Source of the DNA: Sulfitobacter faviae
Lineage (GTDB): Bacteria; Pseudomonadota; Alphaproteobacteria; Rhodobacterales; Rhodobacteraceae
Direction of reading: 5' to 3'
Assembly: GCF_029870955.1 (NCBI RefSeq)
Contig: NZ_PGFQ01000003.1
Coordinates: 1 to 64,000 of the forward strand
Length of the DNA stretch: 64,000 bases
Below are positions 25,604-33,840 of this stretch, one piece after another (the first letter of the stretch is position 1; each line of letters begins with the position of its first letter). A program made the position numbers and the translations under genes. Under the pieces are notes generated by a model. That model was not told the origin of the DNA. It did not search any database and worked only from the letters and a program-made list of their open reading frames with translations.

Positions 25604-26474
25604 GTTCCCGCATCTCTATCCGGGAGCGTGCAAGATCGCCGCGCTCAGCGCCGAGGAGCGCATTCACCGGATTCGCGCCGACCGCTGGATTTCCTATCCC
25701 AGGGCCGAGGCTGCCTTGGAGAAGCTGGAAACGCTGATGTCGTTTCCCGAGCGCGCCCGCATGCCGAACCTGCTCATTGTCGGCGACAGCGGCATGGGCA
25801 AGACGATGATCATCGAGAAGTTCACCCGCGATCACGCATCGAGCTTCGACGAGACCAGCGGACGGCTGCATATGCCGGTCGTCGCCGTGCAGATGGTGTC
25901 TGGGCCAGATGAATCGCGCTTCTACCGCCGGATCCTGGCGGCGATTGGTGCCCCGGAGCCGCCGCGGGCGACACTGTCTGTACTTGAAAGTCTGGCCTTG
26001 CGACTGCTCGCCGAATTGCGCCCAGGAATGCTGGTCATCGACGAGATCCACAGCCTGCAGGCGGGGACGATCCGCGAACAGGCGCGATTCCTGAACATGC
26101 TGCGCTTTCTGGGCAACGAGCTGCGCATCCCGCTGGTCTGTGTCGGTACAGCGCAGGCTCGCAACGCGCTGCGCACCGATGATCAGCTGGTGCGTCGCTT
26201 CGAGGCCTTTGCCCTGCCGCCCTGGCGGGAGGGCGAGGATCTGAATGGGCTGATGAGCACGCTCGCGCGCACGCTGCCGCTTCGGCGCCAAAGCCAGATC
26301 GACGAGAAGGCGCTGACGCGGATGATCAAGGTGACCGGCGGCATCACCTCGGGCATCTTTTCGATCTTGTCGCAGCTGGCGATCGCCGCCATCGAAAGCG
26401 GCGAGGAACGCATCCTCTCGCGTGACATTCTGGGCGGCGACCGGTTGCAGGCGGTCCTGGGAGAGCCGGTGTGA
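25596..26474 (+). CDS. tniB: TniB AAA+ transposition ATPase
   Basis: The product is 292 residues from the ATG at 25596, which overlaps the tniA stop by 8 bases. Walker A LIVGDSGMGKTMI is at about residues 60-72 and Walker B is MLVIDEIHSLQ near residue 147, followed by the sensor region LVCVGTAQARNALRTD. TniB is the TnsC/MuB-like regulator that selects target DNA and activates TniA. The frame extends upstream of 25596 but lies inside tniA, and the coupled ATG is the likely start. Confidence 0.92.
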   Translation: MTEFPHLYPGACKIAALSAEERIHRIRADRWISYPRAEAALEKLETLMSFPERARMPNLLIVGDSGMGKTMIIEKFTRDHASSFDETSGRLHMPVVAVQMVSGPDESRFYRRILAAIGAPEPPRATLSVLESLALRLLAELRPGMLVIDEIHSLQAGTIREQARFLNMLRFLGNELRIPLVCVGTAQARNALRTDDQLVRRFEAFALPPWREGEDLNGLMSTLARTLPLRRQSQIDEKALTRMIKVTGGITSGIFSILSQLAIAAIESGEERILSRDILGGDRLQAVLGEPV

Positions 26475-27490
26475 CGGCGCGCGGGCGCCTGCCGGTTGTC
26501 TACCTCCCCGAGGCGGACGAACGGCTGTCTTCCTGGGCCGCGCGCATGGCCCCGTTCTACGCCATGACGGTTTCGGAATTCGTCGCCGCACTTGGTCTAA
26601 AGGGGCACGACGTGTTCGACCTGGAATGGCGTCTTTCGGAAGGGCAGGGGGCCCTGATTGCGGCCCGCACCGGTCTCGCGCTCGAGGCGGTGCAGGCCAT
26701 GACTTTCCTGGAGTTGGGGGCTGCGGCGCGCATGATGATCGCGCGGAAGAACCGGTATTACTGCCCGCACTGTCCCGAAGAACCGCAACGCAAACCCACA
26801 GCGCTGCCGTGGCGATTCCGCTGCCCGGTGCATGGCGTGGAATTTCGGGACGCCACCGGCGAGACCCTGTCCGACCGCTTCGGTACGGATTGCTTCAAGA
26901 AACTTGAAGGGCATGCCGAGGCCGGTGCCGCGCATCTCGATGCCTGGGCGCGCGGCGCGGAGCAGGGTGATCTCGAAGCGCCCGACGTGCTCCAGGTTCT
27001 GACGGCACGGCATCGCCGCGCCTCGCCGCCGAACGTCGGCGAGCAGCCACGAATGTCTCTGGAAGACCGGCGGGACTATCATGATTTTTTGACCACGCCG
27101 ATCCTCCGACAGGCGCTGACGGTCGTTGTTCCCGAATACGATCAGGTGGCGCCAGTGCTTGCCAAGCCGGTGCGACCCGGTCTCCACGCCCTGGCGCAGG
27201 GCTCGCTCTTGCAGTGTTTCGCGCTGACGGTCGGCATCGGGCGGATCATTGAGGATCCGGTCAATTGGGCGATCTCAGTCATGCTCGTGAGCGATGCGGA
27301 GGGGCAGGGACGGGTCCGGCAGGCGATTAGCCCATGGCCTCTCTCGTTGAGGCGAAGCATCTCGGCCCGGTTCTGGCGCGCTCAGCGCGACGAGAGAGTA
27401 CGCCAGTCTGACGAAAAAGCCGCGAGACAGCGCCAGTCTCGCAAATATCGACTCATCCAGTCTCATAAATACCGGTACAGAATCTCATGA
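26471..27490 (+). CDS. tniQ: TniQ target-site protein
   Basis: The product is 339 residues with a GTG start overlapping the tniB stop. The N-terminus (VYLPEADERLSSWAARMAPF) is the TniQ/TnsD signature, and a zinc-binding pair follows: YYCPHCPEE at about residue 96 and FRCPVHGVEF at about residue 117. TniQ directs the choice of insertion site. The last ~30 codons (DEKAARQRQSRKYRLIQSHK) run through the right-end iterons, so the C-terminus doubles as transposase-binding DNA and the stop lies inside an iteron. Confidence 0.9.
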   Translation: MTARGRLPVVYLPEADERLSSWAARMAPFYAMTVSEFVAALGLKGHDVFDLEWRLSEGQGALIAARTGLALEAVQAMTFLELGAAARMMIARKNRYYCPHCPEEPQRKPTALPWRFRCPVHGVEFRDATGETLSDRFGTDCFKKLEGHAEAGAAHLDAWARGAEQGDLEAPDVLQVLTARHRRASPPNVGEQPRMSLEDRRDYHDFLTTPILRQALTVVVPEYDQVAPVLAKPVRPGLHALAQGSLLQCFALTVGIGRIIEDPVNWAISVMLVSDAEGQGRVRQAISPWPLSLRRSISARFWRAQRDERVRQSDEKAARQRQSRKYRLIQSHKYRYRIS

Positions 27491-27537
27491 ACCCCGACTC
27501 GTTTTTCAGGGAAGTGCTTGAATCTCATCAATTCCGG
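27403..27537 (+). repeat. Right-end iterons of the tni transposon (five copies)
   Basis: Direct copies of CCAGTCTCATAAATACCGG-like units occur at 27403-27422, 27433-27450, 27457-27475, 27480-27499 and 27520-27537. The last merges with the terminal inverted repeat. The shared part is (C/G)A(G/A)TCTC-N2-(A)AA-N2-CCG, the reverse complement of the left-end units. Confidence 0.65.
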
Positions 27538-27591
27538 TCATCCGACAGATTTCTCGGTGCTTTCTGACATGCCTCTGAGCATATCCTTTTG

Positions 27592-27618
27592 TGTCCGATA
27601 ATGCAAACTTATTGGACA
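27592..27618. promoter_or_regulatory. 27-bp interrupted palindrome
   Basis: TGTCCGATAA (27592-27601), a 7-base spacer and TTATTGGACA (27609-27618) form 10-bp arms with one mismatch. It lies 45 bases outside the transposon and 78 bases before the DUF1403 gene. The geometry fits a repressor operator or a tyrosine-recombinase core site. One arm also occurs at 23958-23967 at the start of tniA. Confidence 0.4.
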
Positions 27619-27695
27619 TATATGAGAGCGACAAGGTGGGGCGGTTTGATCGCTATTAACTAGACGAAAGCGCCGCGCTGATGTAGGCTTCAGGC

Positions 27696-28580
27696 ATGAC
27701 TTTCGCCCGGCTAGATCACATCAGCGACCTCGACACGTTACAACGGATGCCTGCCTGGGTCACCTCTGCACGCGCTGAAACCCTTGAAGATGTTGCGTTT
27801 TTGTCGGGCGCGGCGCTGAACCATCTGCATGTTGTGCTCGGACGCGCGGAGGTGCCCCAAGCTTTGTTGCGGGACCGTTTGGCACTGAGCGCGGCTGCGG
27901 CTTGTGTCGCGTTCTCTGGACGACCGGAGCGGGCAGCGGAGTTGCGCGATGCGGTGCACCTGTTGCGGCCCGGCGATCTACCCGGACCGACCGGTGAAAC
28001 CTGCCTCGCCTGGCGGCGTGCGGTGGAGCGGCCGGTGTCGATCAAGGGTCTGGGCCGAGCCTTGCCGGCCTTCGAGCCGGGCCAGATCGCGACGTGGCTC
28101 GATGCGGGGAAAGGGGCGCCCGTGACCCGTGCCGCGATGGTGCTGGAGGCGGTACTGCGCGAGGCGCCGCGCGCAGAGGTTGCGGCGCTGATCCTTGCGG
28201 AGGCGGCTCTCCCCCAAACATTCGGTTGGGATCATCTCTTGCCATTGTTGGCCGCGGGTCTGAAACGCGCCGACCTGCGCAAGCATGGCGACGACTTGCG
28301 TCTCGCCTGTCATCGGGCGCTCGTCTTATCGGCAGTCGATGCCGTGCGTCTCTCCGTCGACCTCGCGCGGCGGGCGGCGCATCTCAAGGCGGTCGCTCCG
28401 AAGCTGCGGGCAAAGGGGGCGGGGGATGCCGTCAAGATGTTCCTGACCCGGGACGCCGTGGCGCCGTCGGCCTTGCCATTGCCGGATCGCGCCGCGCGGC
28501 GGCTCTGCGACCGGCTGGTCGACCTCGGCGCGGTGCGCGAGCTGACCGGGCGCGACACCTTCCGGCTCTACGGGGTGTAG
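27696..28580 (+). CDS. DUF1403 family protein
   Basis: The product is 294 residues rich in alanine, leucine and arginine and mostly helical (GAALNHLHVVLGRAEVPQAL, LRDRLALSAAAACVAFSGRP, QTFGWDHLLPLLAAGLKRAD). This matches DUF1403, found almost only on alphaproteobacterial plasmids and commonly next to an ScpB-like gene, as here (stop 2 bases before the scpB start). Function unknown; the pairing suggests plasmid segregation or chromosome organisation. Confidence 0.85.
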   Translation: MTFARLDHISDLDTLQRMPAWVTSARAETLEDVAFLSGAALNHLHVVLGRAEVPQALLRDRLALSAAAACVAFSGRPERAAELRDAVHLLRPGDLPGPTGETCLAWRRAVERPVSIKGLGRALPAFEPGQIATWLDAGKGAPVTRAAMVLEAVLREAPRAEVAALILAEAALPQTFGWDHLLPLLAAGLKRADLRKHGDDLRLACHRALVLSAVDAVRLSVDLARRAAHLKAVAPKLRAKGAGDAVKMFLTRDAVAPSALPLPDRAARRLCDRLVDLGAVRELTGRDTFRLYGV

Positions 28581-28582
28581 CG

Positions 28583-29191
28583 ATGGCGAAGGATCGCTCT
28601 GACCCCGAACTGGACCGCGAGCTGCCCGACCTGCCGCCAGAGTTGCGCTGGCGGGAATGGATGCGCCGGATCGAGGCGGTGCTCTTTGCCTCTGCCTCGC
28701 CGGTGCCGCGCGACGATCTGGCCCGCGTGGTGGGGCAGGGCGCTTCGGTCGACCTGCTGGTTGAGGACCTTGCCGCCGATCTGGAGGGGCGGGCCTTCGA
28801 GATCGCTCAAGTCGCTGGCGGCTGGATGTTCCGGACGCGGGCTATCTACGCCCCTGCGATCCGCGCGGCGGCAGATATCGGGGACCAATTGCTGGACCTG
28901 AGCGAATTCGACGTCGCGGTCCTGGCCGCTATCGCCTACCACCAACCGATTACACGCGAAGGTCTTAAGGATATTTTTGGCAAAGAGGTCAACCGCGATT
29001 TGCTTGGTCGGTTACATGCGCGCGATTTGATTGGAACGGGTCCACGATCACCTCAGAGAGGGGCACCTTACACGTTTGTGACGACAGAGCAGTTTTTGAT
29101 CGCGTTTGATCTTGAGAGCTTGCGAGACCTTCCGGACAAGGAACAATTGTTAGATGCCGGTTTAAGCGCGGAAAACGCGGAAGCTGGCTGA
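28583..29191 (+). CDS. scpB: ScpB-like segregation and condensation protein
   Basis: The product is 202 residues. Two winged-helix domains are recognisable: RRIEAVLFASASPVPRDDLA near the N-terminus, then FEIAQVAGGWMFRTR, and LSEFDVAVLAAIAYHQPITR followed by RDLLGRLHARDLIGTGPRS and PYTFVTTEQFLIAFDLESL. This is the ScpB fold, which bridges SMC and ScpA. No scpA or smc gene is near. The copy is plasmid-borne and tied to DUF1403, so it probably does a replicon-specific job. It is separated from DUF1403 by 2 bases. Confidence 0.85.
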   Translation: MAKDRSDPELDRELPDLPPELRWREWMRRIEAVLFASASPVPRDDLARVVGQGASVDLLVEDLAADLEGRAFEIAQVAGGWMFRTRAIYAPAIRAAADIGDQLLDLSEFDVAVLAAIAYHQPITREGLKDIFGKEVNRDLLGRLHARDLIGTGPRSPQRGAPYTFVTTEQFLIAFDLESLRDLPDKEQLLDAGLSAENAEAG

Positions 29192-29992
29192 ATAAATGTT
29201 ACTCAAACTGTTTGCTTTGTGAATAGTCTTGGCCTAAACAACTTTAGGGGGTTGGAGTGACACCCCATTACACCCCGGCTTGAACTTCCATGGGTCGCGG
29301 TAAACTGCGGCGGCCTTCGTCCATTCCCTGGCTTCTGAGGTCGCCGATTTTCTTCGAACATCCCAAAGTGCATCAGGTTGGGCATACCAGAGGAAACCTG
29401 CCATCATATTTGCTTTTTCCTAAAGCGCACGTATAGGCATTTTGTGAATGTCAGTTGTGGTTCATTCACGGCGGTGCATCCTCCCTGTAGCACCGAATAA
29501 CTGCGGCGACCCTTTCCCCTTTTTACCCCAGGTGGGTCGTCGCTATTTTTTCTGCAGACTGCGCTGCTTGCGCGAGCCGGAACAAGTACAGGCGGTGAGT
29601 TGAACCAAAATATAAAAGTCTCGTTTGGTATGCGTGTAGAGATTGGCAACCAATTTAGAAGTGACGACCGGCTCGGTATCAGTGCAGCTTGTCGGGAAAT
29701 ATTTCGCTCAGTTCACCGTCACCGAAACCTTAGATGGAGGCTTGATTGCCCAGTGGCCCTGTCCCTTAGAAGGGCGTTTGAGACGGTCGGCGATTTAGAT
29801 TAGAACCCATGGTGTCTTTGGATTCTGGTTTCCAATTGATCCTCGTTAGTCCTTCTCGGTAGTGGTCCCTATTGTCCGGAAGATGCCTACTCGTTCGCCG
29901 AGGGGCGTCCTTAGCCTTGCAAATCGTTAAGAATCTGTTTGATTGGTTAAGTATTTATTCGCGTTAAACACGAACAAAACAGAGGACAGGCC
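29192..29992. other. 800-bp gap before the substrate-binding protein gene
   Basis: No frame looks like a real protein. It contains two small hairpins (GTGAATG/CATTCAC at 29444-29469 and CGGTGC/GCACCG at 29472-29495) and a terminator-like hairpin at 29503. The AT-rich right end (29930-29975) probably holds the promoter of the next gene. Confidence 0.4.
29503..29552 (+). terminator. Possible intrinsic terminator
   Basis: GCGGCGACCC (29503-29512) can pair with GGGTCGTCGC (29534-29543), with one G-U pair, and is followed by TATTTTTTC. The loop is 21 bases, long for a terminator. It could end transcripts from the DUF1403-scpB pair. Confidence 0.35.
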
Positions 29993-31708
29993 ATGCGGTT
30001 CATAGTACATTTACTCGGAGCAACCTCGATGACCTTGCTGTCATCAATGGCGTTTGCCCAAGAGGGCGAGCGCGGTCGCGATGATCAACTCAACATTATC
30101 TACTGGCAAGCGCCCTCAATCTTGAACCCCTATCTATCCGGCGGTGTGAAAGAGCGCGATGCTTCCAGCATGGTGCTTGAGCCTTTGGCCAACGCCGATG
30201 AGAAAGGCGAGCTTGTTCCGAAACTGGCGGTCGAAATCCCAACGGTCGAGAACGGCGGCATGACCGAAGACCTAACGGCTATCACTTGGAAACTGAAGGA
30301 AGGGGTGACTTGGTCCGACGGCACGCCGCTTACCGCCGAGGATGTTAAGTTTACGGCAGATTATTGCATGAACCCCGAAGGCGGTTGCGCACAACTGTCA
30401 AAGTTCAATGACGTGAAAGAAGTCGAAGTCATTGATGACCACACCGTGACGATCCATTTCGACGAGCCGAAACCGTACCCCTATCTGCCTTTCGTGGGCG
30501 CGGCCGAGCCCATCCTTCAGGCCGCCCAGTTTGCGGAATGCACCGGCGCGCGGGCACCGGGTTGTACGGAGGAGAACTTCAACCCGATTGGCAGCGGCCC
30601 CTTTGTGGTGACGGATTTTCGGCCTAACGACTCAATCCAGCTTGTCGCGAATGACAATTACCGCGATCCCAGCAAGCCTGCTTTCGCCAAGCTCAACTTC
30701 AAAGGCGGCGGGGATTCCGTGTCAGCCGCGCGCGCGGTGATGAAGACGGGCGAGTTTGACTACGCTTGGGATCTGTTGATGGCTCCCGATGTGCTGGAAA
30801 AGATTGCCGAAGGCGGAACCGGCAAGCCTATTTTTGAGTTCGGCCCTTTGGTGGAGCGGATCGAGATCAATATGACGAACCCCTCGCCGGACCTACCTCC
30901 AGAAACCCGGGCGACGGTTGAGGAACCGCATCCTTTCCTTACCGATCGGCGCGTTCGTCAGGCCATGAGTATGGCCATTGATCGCGAATTGCTGAACGAA
31001 ATCGGCTATGGTCAGGCAGGTCGGCCAACCTGCAATTTGGTCCCCGCGCCGCCGATCTATAGCTCTGATAACACCGAATGTCTGACGCAGGATTTGGAAG
31101 CGGCGAAGACGCTTTTGGATGAAGCGGGCTGGCAGGACCAAGACGGGGACGGCGTGCGCGAGAAAGACGGTATGCGCCTGTCGCTCCTGTTCCAGACCTC
31201 CACCAATGCGGTGCGCCAAGACTTTCAGGCGCTGATCAAAGATTGGTGGAACCAGATCGGCATCGAGGTTGAGTTGCGCAACATCGACGCGTCGGTCTTT
31301 TTCGGCGGCGACCCCGGTAGCCCCGACACTTTTCCCAAGTTCTATGCCGATGTCGAAATGTATGCGAACCTCTATGACGGCACTGATCCGCAAGCCTATC
31401 TCGCGCAGCGCCGTTGTGGGAATGAGCCAAAACCATCAACCCAGTGGCAGGGCGAGAACATCAACCGCTTTTGCGATGAGGAATACGACTCTCTGCTCGA
31501 TGAGCTATCTCGCACCAGCAAGATCGAAGAGCGGGCGCGTCTGGTGAAACGTCTGAACGACATTATCACTACCGAAAGCAAATCTATGCTGCCGCTAATC
31601 AACCGCGCGGCGGTGGCAGCACAGGCTAACACGCTTGGTGGCGTCAAGCTGAACGCTTGGGACAGCGACCTGTGGAACGTCGCCGACTGGTATCGCACCG
31701 AAGGTTGA
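29993..31708 (+). CDS. Oligopeptide-type ABC transporter substrate-binding protein (orphan)
   Basis: The product is 571 residues with a signal peptide (MRFIVHLLGATSMTLLSSMA, cleavage near AFAQ). It belongs to the family-5 extracellular binding proteins (DppA/OppA-like): LNIIYWQAPSILNPYLSGG, TWKLKEGVTWSDGTPLTAED, NPIGSGPFVVTDFRPND, LTDRRVRQAMSMAIDREL and LNDIITTESKSMLPLINRA. It should deliver a peptide or similar solute to an inner-membrane permease, but no permease or ATPase gene follows; insertion-sequence remnants begin about 250 bases downstream. It has a good GAGGACAGG ribosome-binding site. The rest of its operon may have been lost or lie elsewhere. Confidence 0.88.
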   Translation: MRFIVHLLGATSMTLLSSMAFAQEGERGRDDQLNIIYWQAPSILNPYLSGGVKERDASSMVLEPLANADEKGELVPKLAVEIPTVENGGMTEDLTAITWKLKEGVTWSDGTPLTAEDVKFTADYCMNPEGGCAQLSKFNDVKEVEVIDDHTVTIHFDEPKPYPYLPFVGAAEPILQAAQFAECTGARAPGCTEENFNPIGSGPFVVTDFRPNDSIQLVANDNYRDPSKPAFAKLNFKGGGDSVSAARAVMKTGEFDYAWDLLMAPDVLEKIAEGGTGKPIFEFGPLVERIEINMTNPSPDLPPETRATVEEPHPFLTDRRVRQAMSMAIDRELLNEIGYGQAGRPTCNLVPAPPIYSSDNTECLTQDLEAAKTLLDEAGWQDQDGDGVREKDGMRLSLLFQTSTNAVRQDFQALIKDWWNQIGIEVELRNIDASVFFGGDPGSPDTFPKFYADVEMYANLYDGTDPQAYLAQRRCGNEPKPSTQWQGENINRFCDEEYDSLLDELSRTSKIEERARLVKRLNDIITTESKSMLPLINRAAVAAQANTLGGVKLNAWDSDLWNVADWYRTEG

Positions 31709-31949
31709 ATCTAAAAAACGGTTCTCTGATTGCGGCCATGTCAAGTGGGATAGCGATCTGTCCGTTCGGGGCCATGGTTCTCTCCGAGGTCGCGTTTTGC
31801 GCCTCATGATGGTGTTCGGTGGTGGATCGTCTCCAATGTCGTTTGCGGGGTGGGCAAGCGAGCCTGCGCCCCAACCGTTTTTACGAAATCGATCTACCTC
31901 CGTCCCGTCGGGACTTCGCTTCCCACCTTCTCAGCGGCGGAAATTCAGA

Positions 31950-32201
31950 TCAGGCAGTGGCCTCCTTTGTCCATTGATAGTCCGTGCCAGATTTCCAGAT
32001 CGTCAGCATCAGGACTGCGATCTTGCGCGCTGTTGCGACTGCGGCCTTTCGGAACCCGCGTCGTCCGGCCAGTCGCACAGCCCAGCTCTTCAGTGGCGAG
32101 AAACGCTTCACCTGGCGGATCAAGCAGGACGCTGCCTCGAACAGCAGTCCGCGCATCGTCCCGTCTCCGCACTTCGACACCCGTCCCGACCAATCCATTT
32201 C
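31950..32201 (-). pseudogene. IS110-family transposase, C-terminal fragment
   Basis: About 82 residues in one frame ([20 protein letters not shown], then SPLKSWAVRLAGRRGFRKAA and KSGTDYQW) match the C-terminal domain of IS110 transposases. The upstream two-thirds is absent: it is replaced by the start of an alcohol dehydrogenase, with the join at about 32200. Confidence 0.7.
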
Positions 32202-32335
32202 GCCAGATGCAGGTCGGACCCGCAGATCGCGGTCGAAGTGACTCGGATCACGACATCGGTCGTTTCCTCGATGGTCGGGTCATCGACAGTGTCGACCTGG
32301 ACCTTGCCGGTCCCTTAAAAAGTGAGGGCGCGCAT
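32200..32335 (-). pseudogene. Zinc-dependent alcohol dehydrogenase, N-terminal fragment
   Basis: From an ATG at 32335 with a GGAGAA site, the minus strand encodes MRALTF, then after a one-base slip [15 protein letters not shown] and [27 protein letters not shown] is the catalytic-zinc cysteine signature of medium-chain zinc dehydrogenases (Tdh-like). The gene stops abruptly where IS110 sequence begins, so only the first 45 codons remain. Confidence 0.65.
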
Positions 32336-32490
32336 AGGCTTTCTCCTGCTTTGACTAAGACAGAATGCCGCGTGGGCGCCCGCAGATCCGATAATATTTG
32401 TGTGGCTTCTGAAAGCTCACCCTTCAGATTCTAGGGTCAGACCCCATAAATTGTCTTGAAGCAGCTCGGCCTGAACTTCACTGGTCGCGG

Positions 32491-32640
32491 ATGGGCGTTT
32501 TCGCCCGGATCTTCGTCGAGCTCGCCCAGCCTGGCGCCGAAGGCGAGACCATCATGATCGACAACACGCACATCAAGGCACACCGTACGGCGGCGATCTG
32601 CCGTTTGCCGAAGCCCGACGGAATGGTGCCGAGCACTCTG
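32491..32640 (+). pseudogene. IS5-family transposase fragment
   Basis: The + strand encodes VFARIFVELAQPGAEGETIM followed by IDNTHIKAHRTAA. This matches the first catalytic region of IS5-group transposases (MIDSTHxKAHRTAA). Nothing before or after it belongs to a complete element. It abuts the end of the monooxygenase gene. Confidence 0.6.
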
Positions 32641-32934
32641 CTATTTAGCTGCCAGTAGGGTGAACTTATGGATCTGCGGCGGTTCGGAAAACAGCTCATC
32701 CGCCTTTTCCATCAGTGCGGCGGCAACCTTGCCGTCAAGATGCGCCTGCCGATCTTCCTCTGTGTCGAACGTATCGAAGATCGCGTACGCACCGGGGCCT
32801 TCCTGGATCGCATACCAGGTCAGGGTACCGGGCTCGGCTTGAACGAGCGGTAGCGCCGAGGTCAAGAAATCCGCGACATCGCTTTCTTTTCCGGCCTTGG
32901 CCTTCAGTGGCACGTACAGCGCAAGTTTGGGCAT
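32641..32934 (-). CDS. Antibiotic-biosynthesis-monooxygenase-domain protein
   Basis: The product is 97 residues from the ATG at 32934, behind an AAGGAG site. The ferredoxin-like dimeric alpha-beta barrel is clear: KLALYVPLKAKAGKESDVAD, PLVQAEPGTLTWYAIQEG, YAIFDTFDTEEDRQAHLDGK, VAAALMEKADELFSEPPQIH. Such proteins are small quinone- or heme-acting monooxygenases or unknown-substrate enzymes. It stands alone between transposase remnants. Confidence 0.85.
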   Translation of the reverse strand: MPKLALYVPLKAKAGKESDVADFLTSALPLVQAEPGTLTWYAIQEGPGAYAIFDTFDTEEDRQAHLDGKVAAALMEKADELFSEPPQIHKFTLLAAK

Positions 32935-33056
32935 GATCAACTCCTTAGGGTAAACGAAAAGATATTATCTGGAAAAATAAACGAGCGAAAGGGTCGAAAC
33001 GTTCCCGGCTCAGGACTCACAACCAGAACATGACGGTTGCAGCGATGTAGATTGAG

Positions 33057-33232
33057 CTGACCCCTGTCGGTTGGACAGTTTCGGGGCTGATTTAAGCTAT
33101 TTTCTGCCTCTACCGGCCGGGCTCGATCTGGTTGAAGTAGATCACGGCGGGCGGGTGCCCTCCATGGGCGGCATGAGGCCGCTGGTTGTTGTAGAAGGTG
33201 ATCCATCGGCCGACACCGGCCTTGGCCTGCGA
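33057..33232 (-). pseudogene. IS3-family orfB C-terminal fragment with its terminal repeat
   Basis: The minus strand encodes RWITFYNNQRPHAAHGGHPP followed by AVIYFNQIEPGR and a stop at 33111, the unmistakable end of an IS3 orfB transposase. Beyond the stop, 33057-33076 (TGACCCCTGTCGGTTGGACA) looks like the terminal inverted repeat. The upstream part is replaced by an IS630 start. Confidence 0.7.
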
Positions 33233-33345
33233 GCGCCCGTCGCAGGCGAAAGATGCAACCGTAACGCCGCCGTGCGACCGCTCAAGTCTTCCTCAATCAA
33301 TCTCTGAAATCGCGCCCGCAGCGCTTCTGGCAATGGTGCTGACAT
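33233..33345 (-). pseudogene. IS630-family transposase, N-terminal fragment
   Basis: From an ATG at 33345 with a GGGAGG site the minus strand encodes MSAPLPEALRARFQRLIEED and LSGRTAALRLHLSPATGAR, the start and helix-turn-helix of IS630 transposases. It is cut at about 33233, where IS3 sequence begins in another frame. Confidence 0.65.
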
Positions 33346-33687
33346 GATCCATCCTCCCAAACAGAATGAATCACGAAATTAGCCCGCGGGAATCCCCGCG
33401 ATTCAGGTTTTCGGCAGGACGCTTTAGCGCATTTCGACAACTGCGCTGGCTTGGAAACAAGGTTGAAGAGGTTTGCAGTCGTCGTTCATCCTGCCGATGA
33501 TATCTTTCTAGTAGACGACCTTCTCCGAGGTCGCGCGTGATGCAAAACAAGTTCAAGTCTGGCGTGCACCTCAGAAACTCGAGCAAATCAAGTTGATTAG
33601 GCAAGTTCCTGCATATGCGAGCCTGAACCAACAGTTCTACTAGGACGAGAGCCAACCAAATGCTATACTTCTTCAAAAGGAACACAT
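33346..33687. other. Gap with no supported gene
   Basis: Only low-quality open frames occur here. A sequence resembling the region after the substrate-binding protein gene (TTCTCCGAGGTCGCG at 33521-33535 and TCTCTCCGAGGTCGCG near 31781) suggests shared mobile-element debris. Confidence 0.3.
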
Positions 33688-33840
33688 ATGCCTAGAGAAG
33701 AATCGCATATCCTCAGAAACTTGCAGCGCAAGAAGTCCCGATGGCCGTGGGGTTTTATTTCTGTGGTTGCAGTTCTGTGGCTCGTCGCGCTCGCAACCAT
33801 TTTCAAAATCGTAGCCTATGATTGCATATATTACTGCTGA
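33688..33840 (+). CDS. Small single-pass membrane protein, 50 aa
   Basis: ATG at 33688 behind AAAAGGAAC at good spacing. The product has a basic N-terminus (MPREESHILRNLQRKKSRW) and one hydrophobic helix (GFISVVAVLWLVALATIFKI), ending DCIYYC. It is too short for most gene finders, but the start site, charge pattern (positive-inside) and single membrane span make it credible. No family is recognised. Confidence 0.45.
   Translation: MPREESHILRNLQRKKSRWPWGFISVVAVLWLVALATIFKIVAYDCIYYC

Larger units (their letters stand above)
23803..27547 (+). mobile_element. Compact tniABQ transposon (Tn5053/Tn402-type core)
   Basis: The ends are defined by an imperfect inverted repeat. Left, from 23803, the + strand reads TGTCGG, four variable bases, CCGGAATT, two variable bases, TGAGA. 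Right, read inward from 27547, the same pattern appears (TGTCGG-N4-CCGGAATT-N2-TGAGA). TGT ends are typical of tni elements. Internal iterons flank the gene block at both ends. It carries tniA, tniB and tniQ but no resolvase and no cargo inside these ends. The 5-bp flanks (GTGAA and GATTT) do not match, so no target duplication is visible; the ends or the insertion history may be more complex. Confidence 0.7.

Noticed and set aside
29444..29495. Tandem hairpins considered as a riboswitch
   Set aside because: The stems are only 6-7 bp, no known aptamer consensus is visible, and the nearest downstream gene starts 500 bases away.
33371..33685. Minus-strand ORF of 104 residues
   Set aside because: It starts at a GTG without a ribosome-binding site, and the sequence after residue 20 is not protein-like. 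The opposite-strand 50-aa ORF next to it is better supported.
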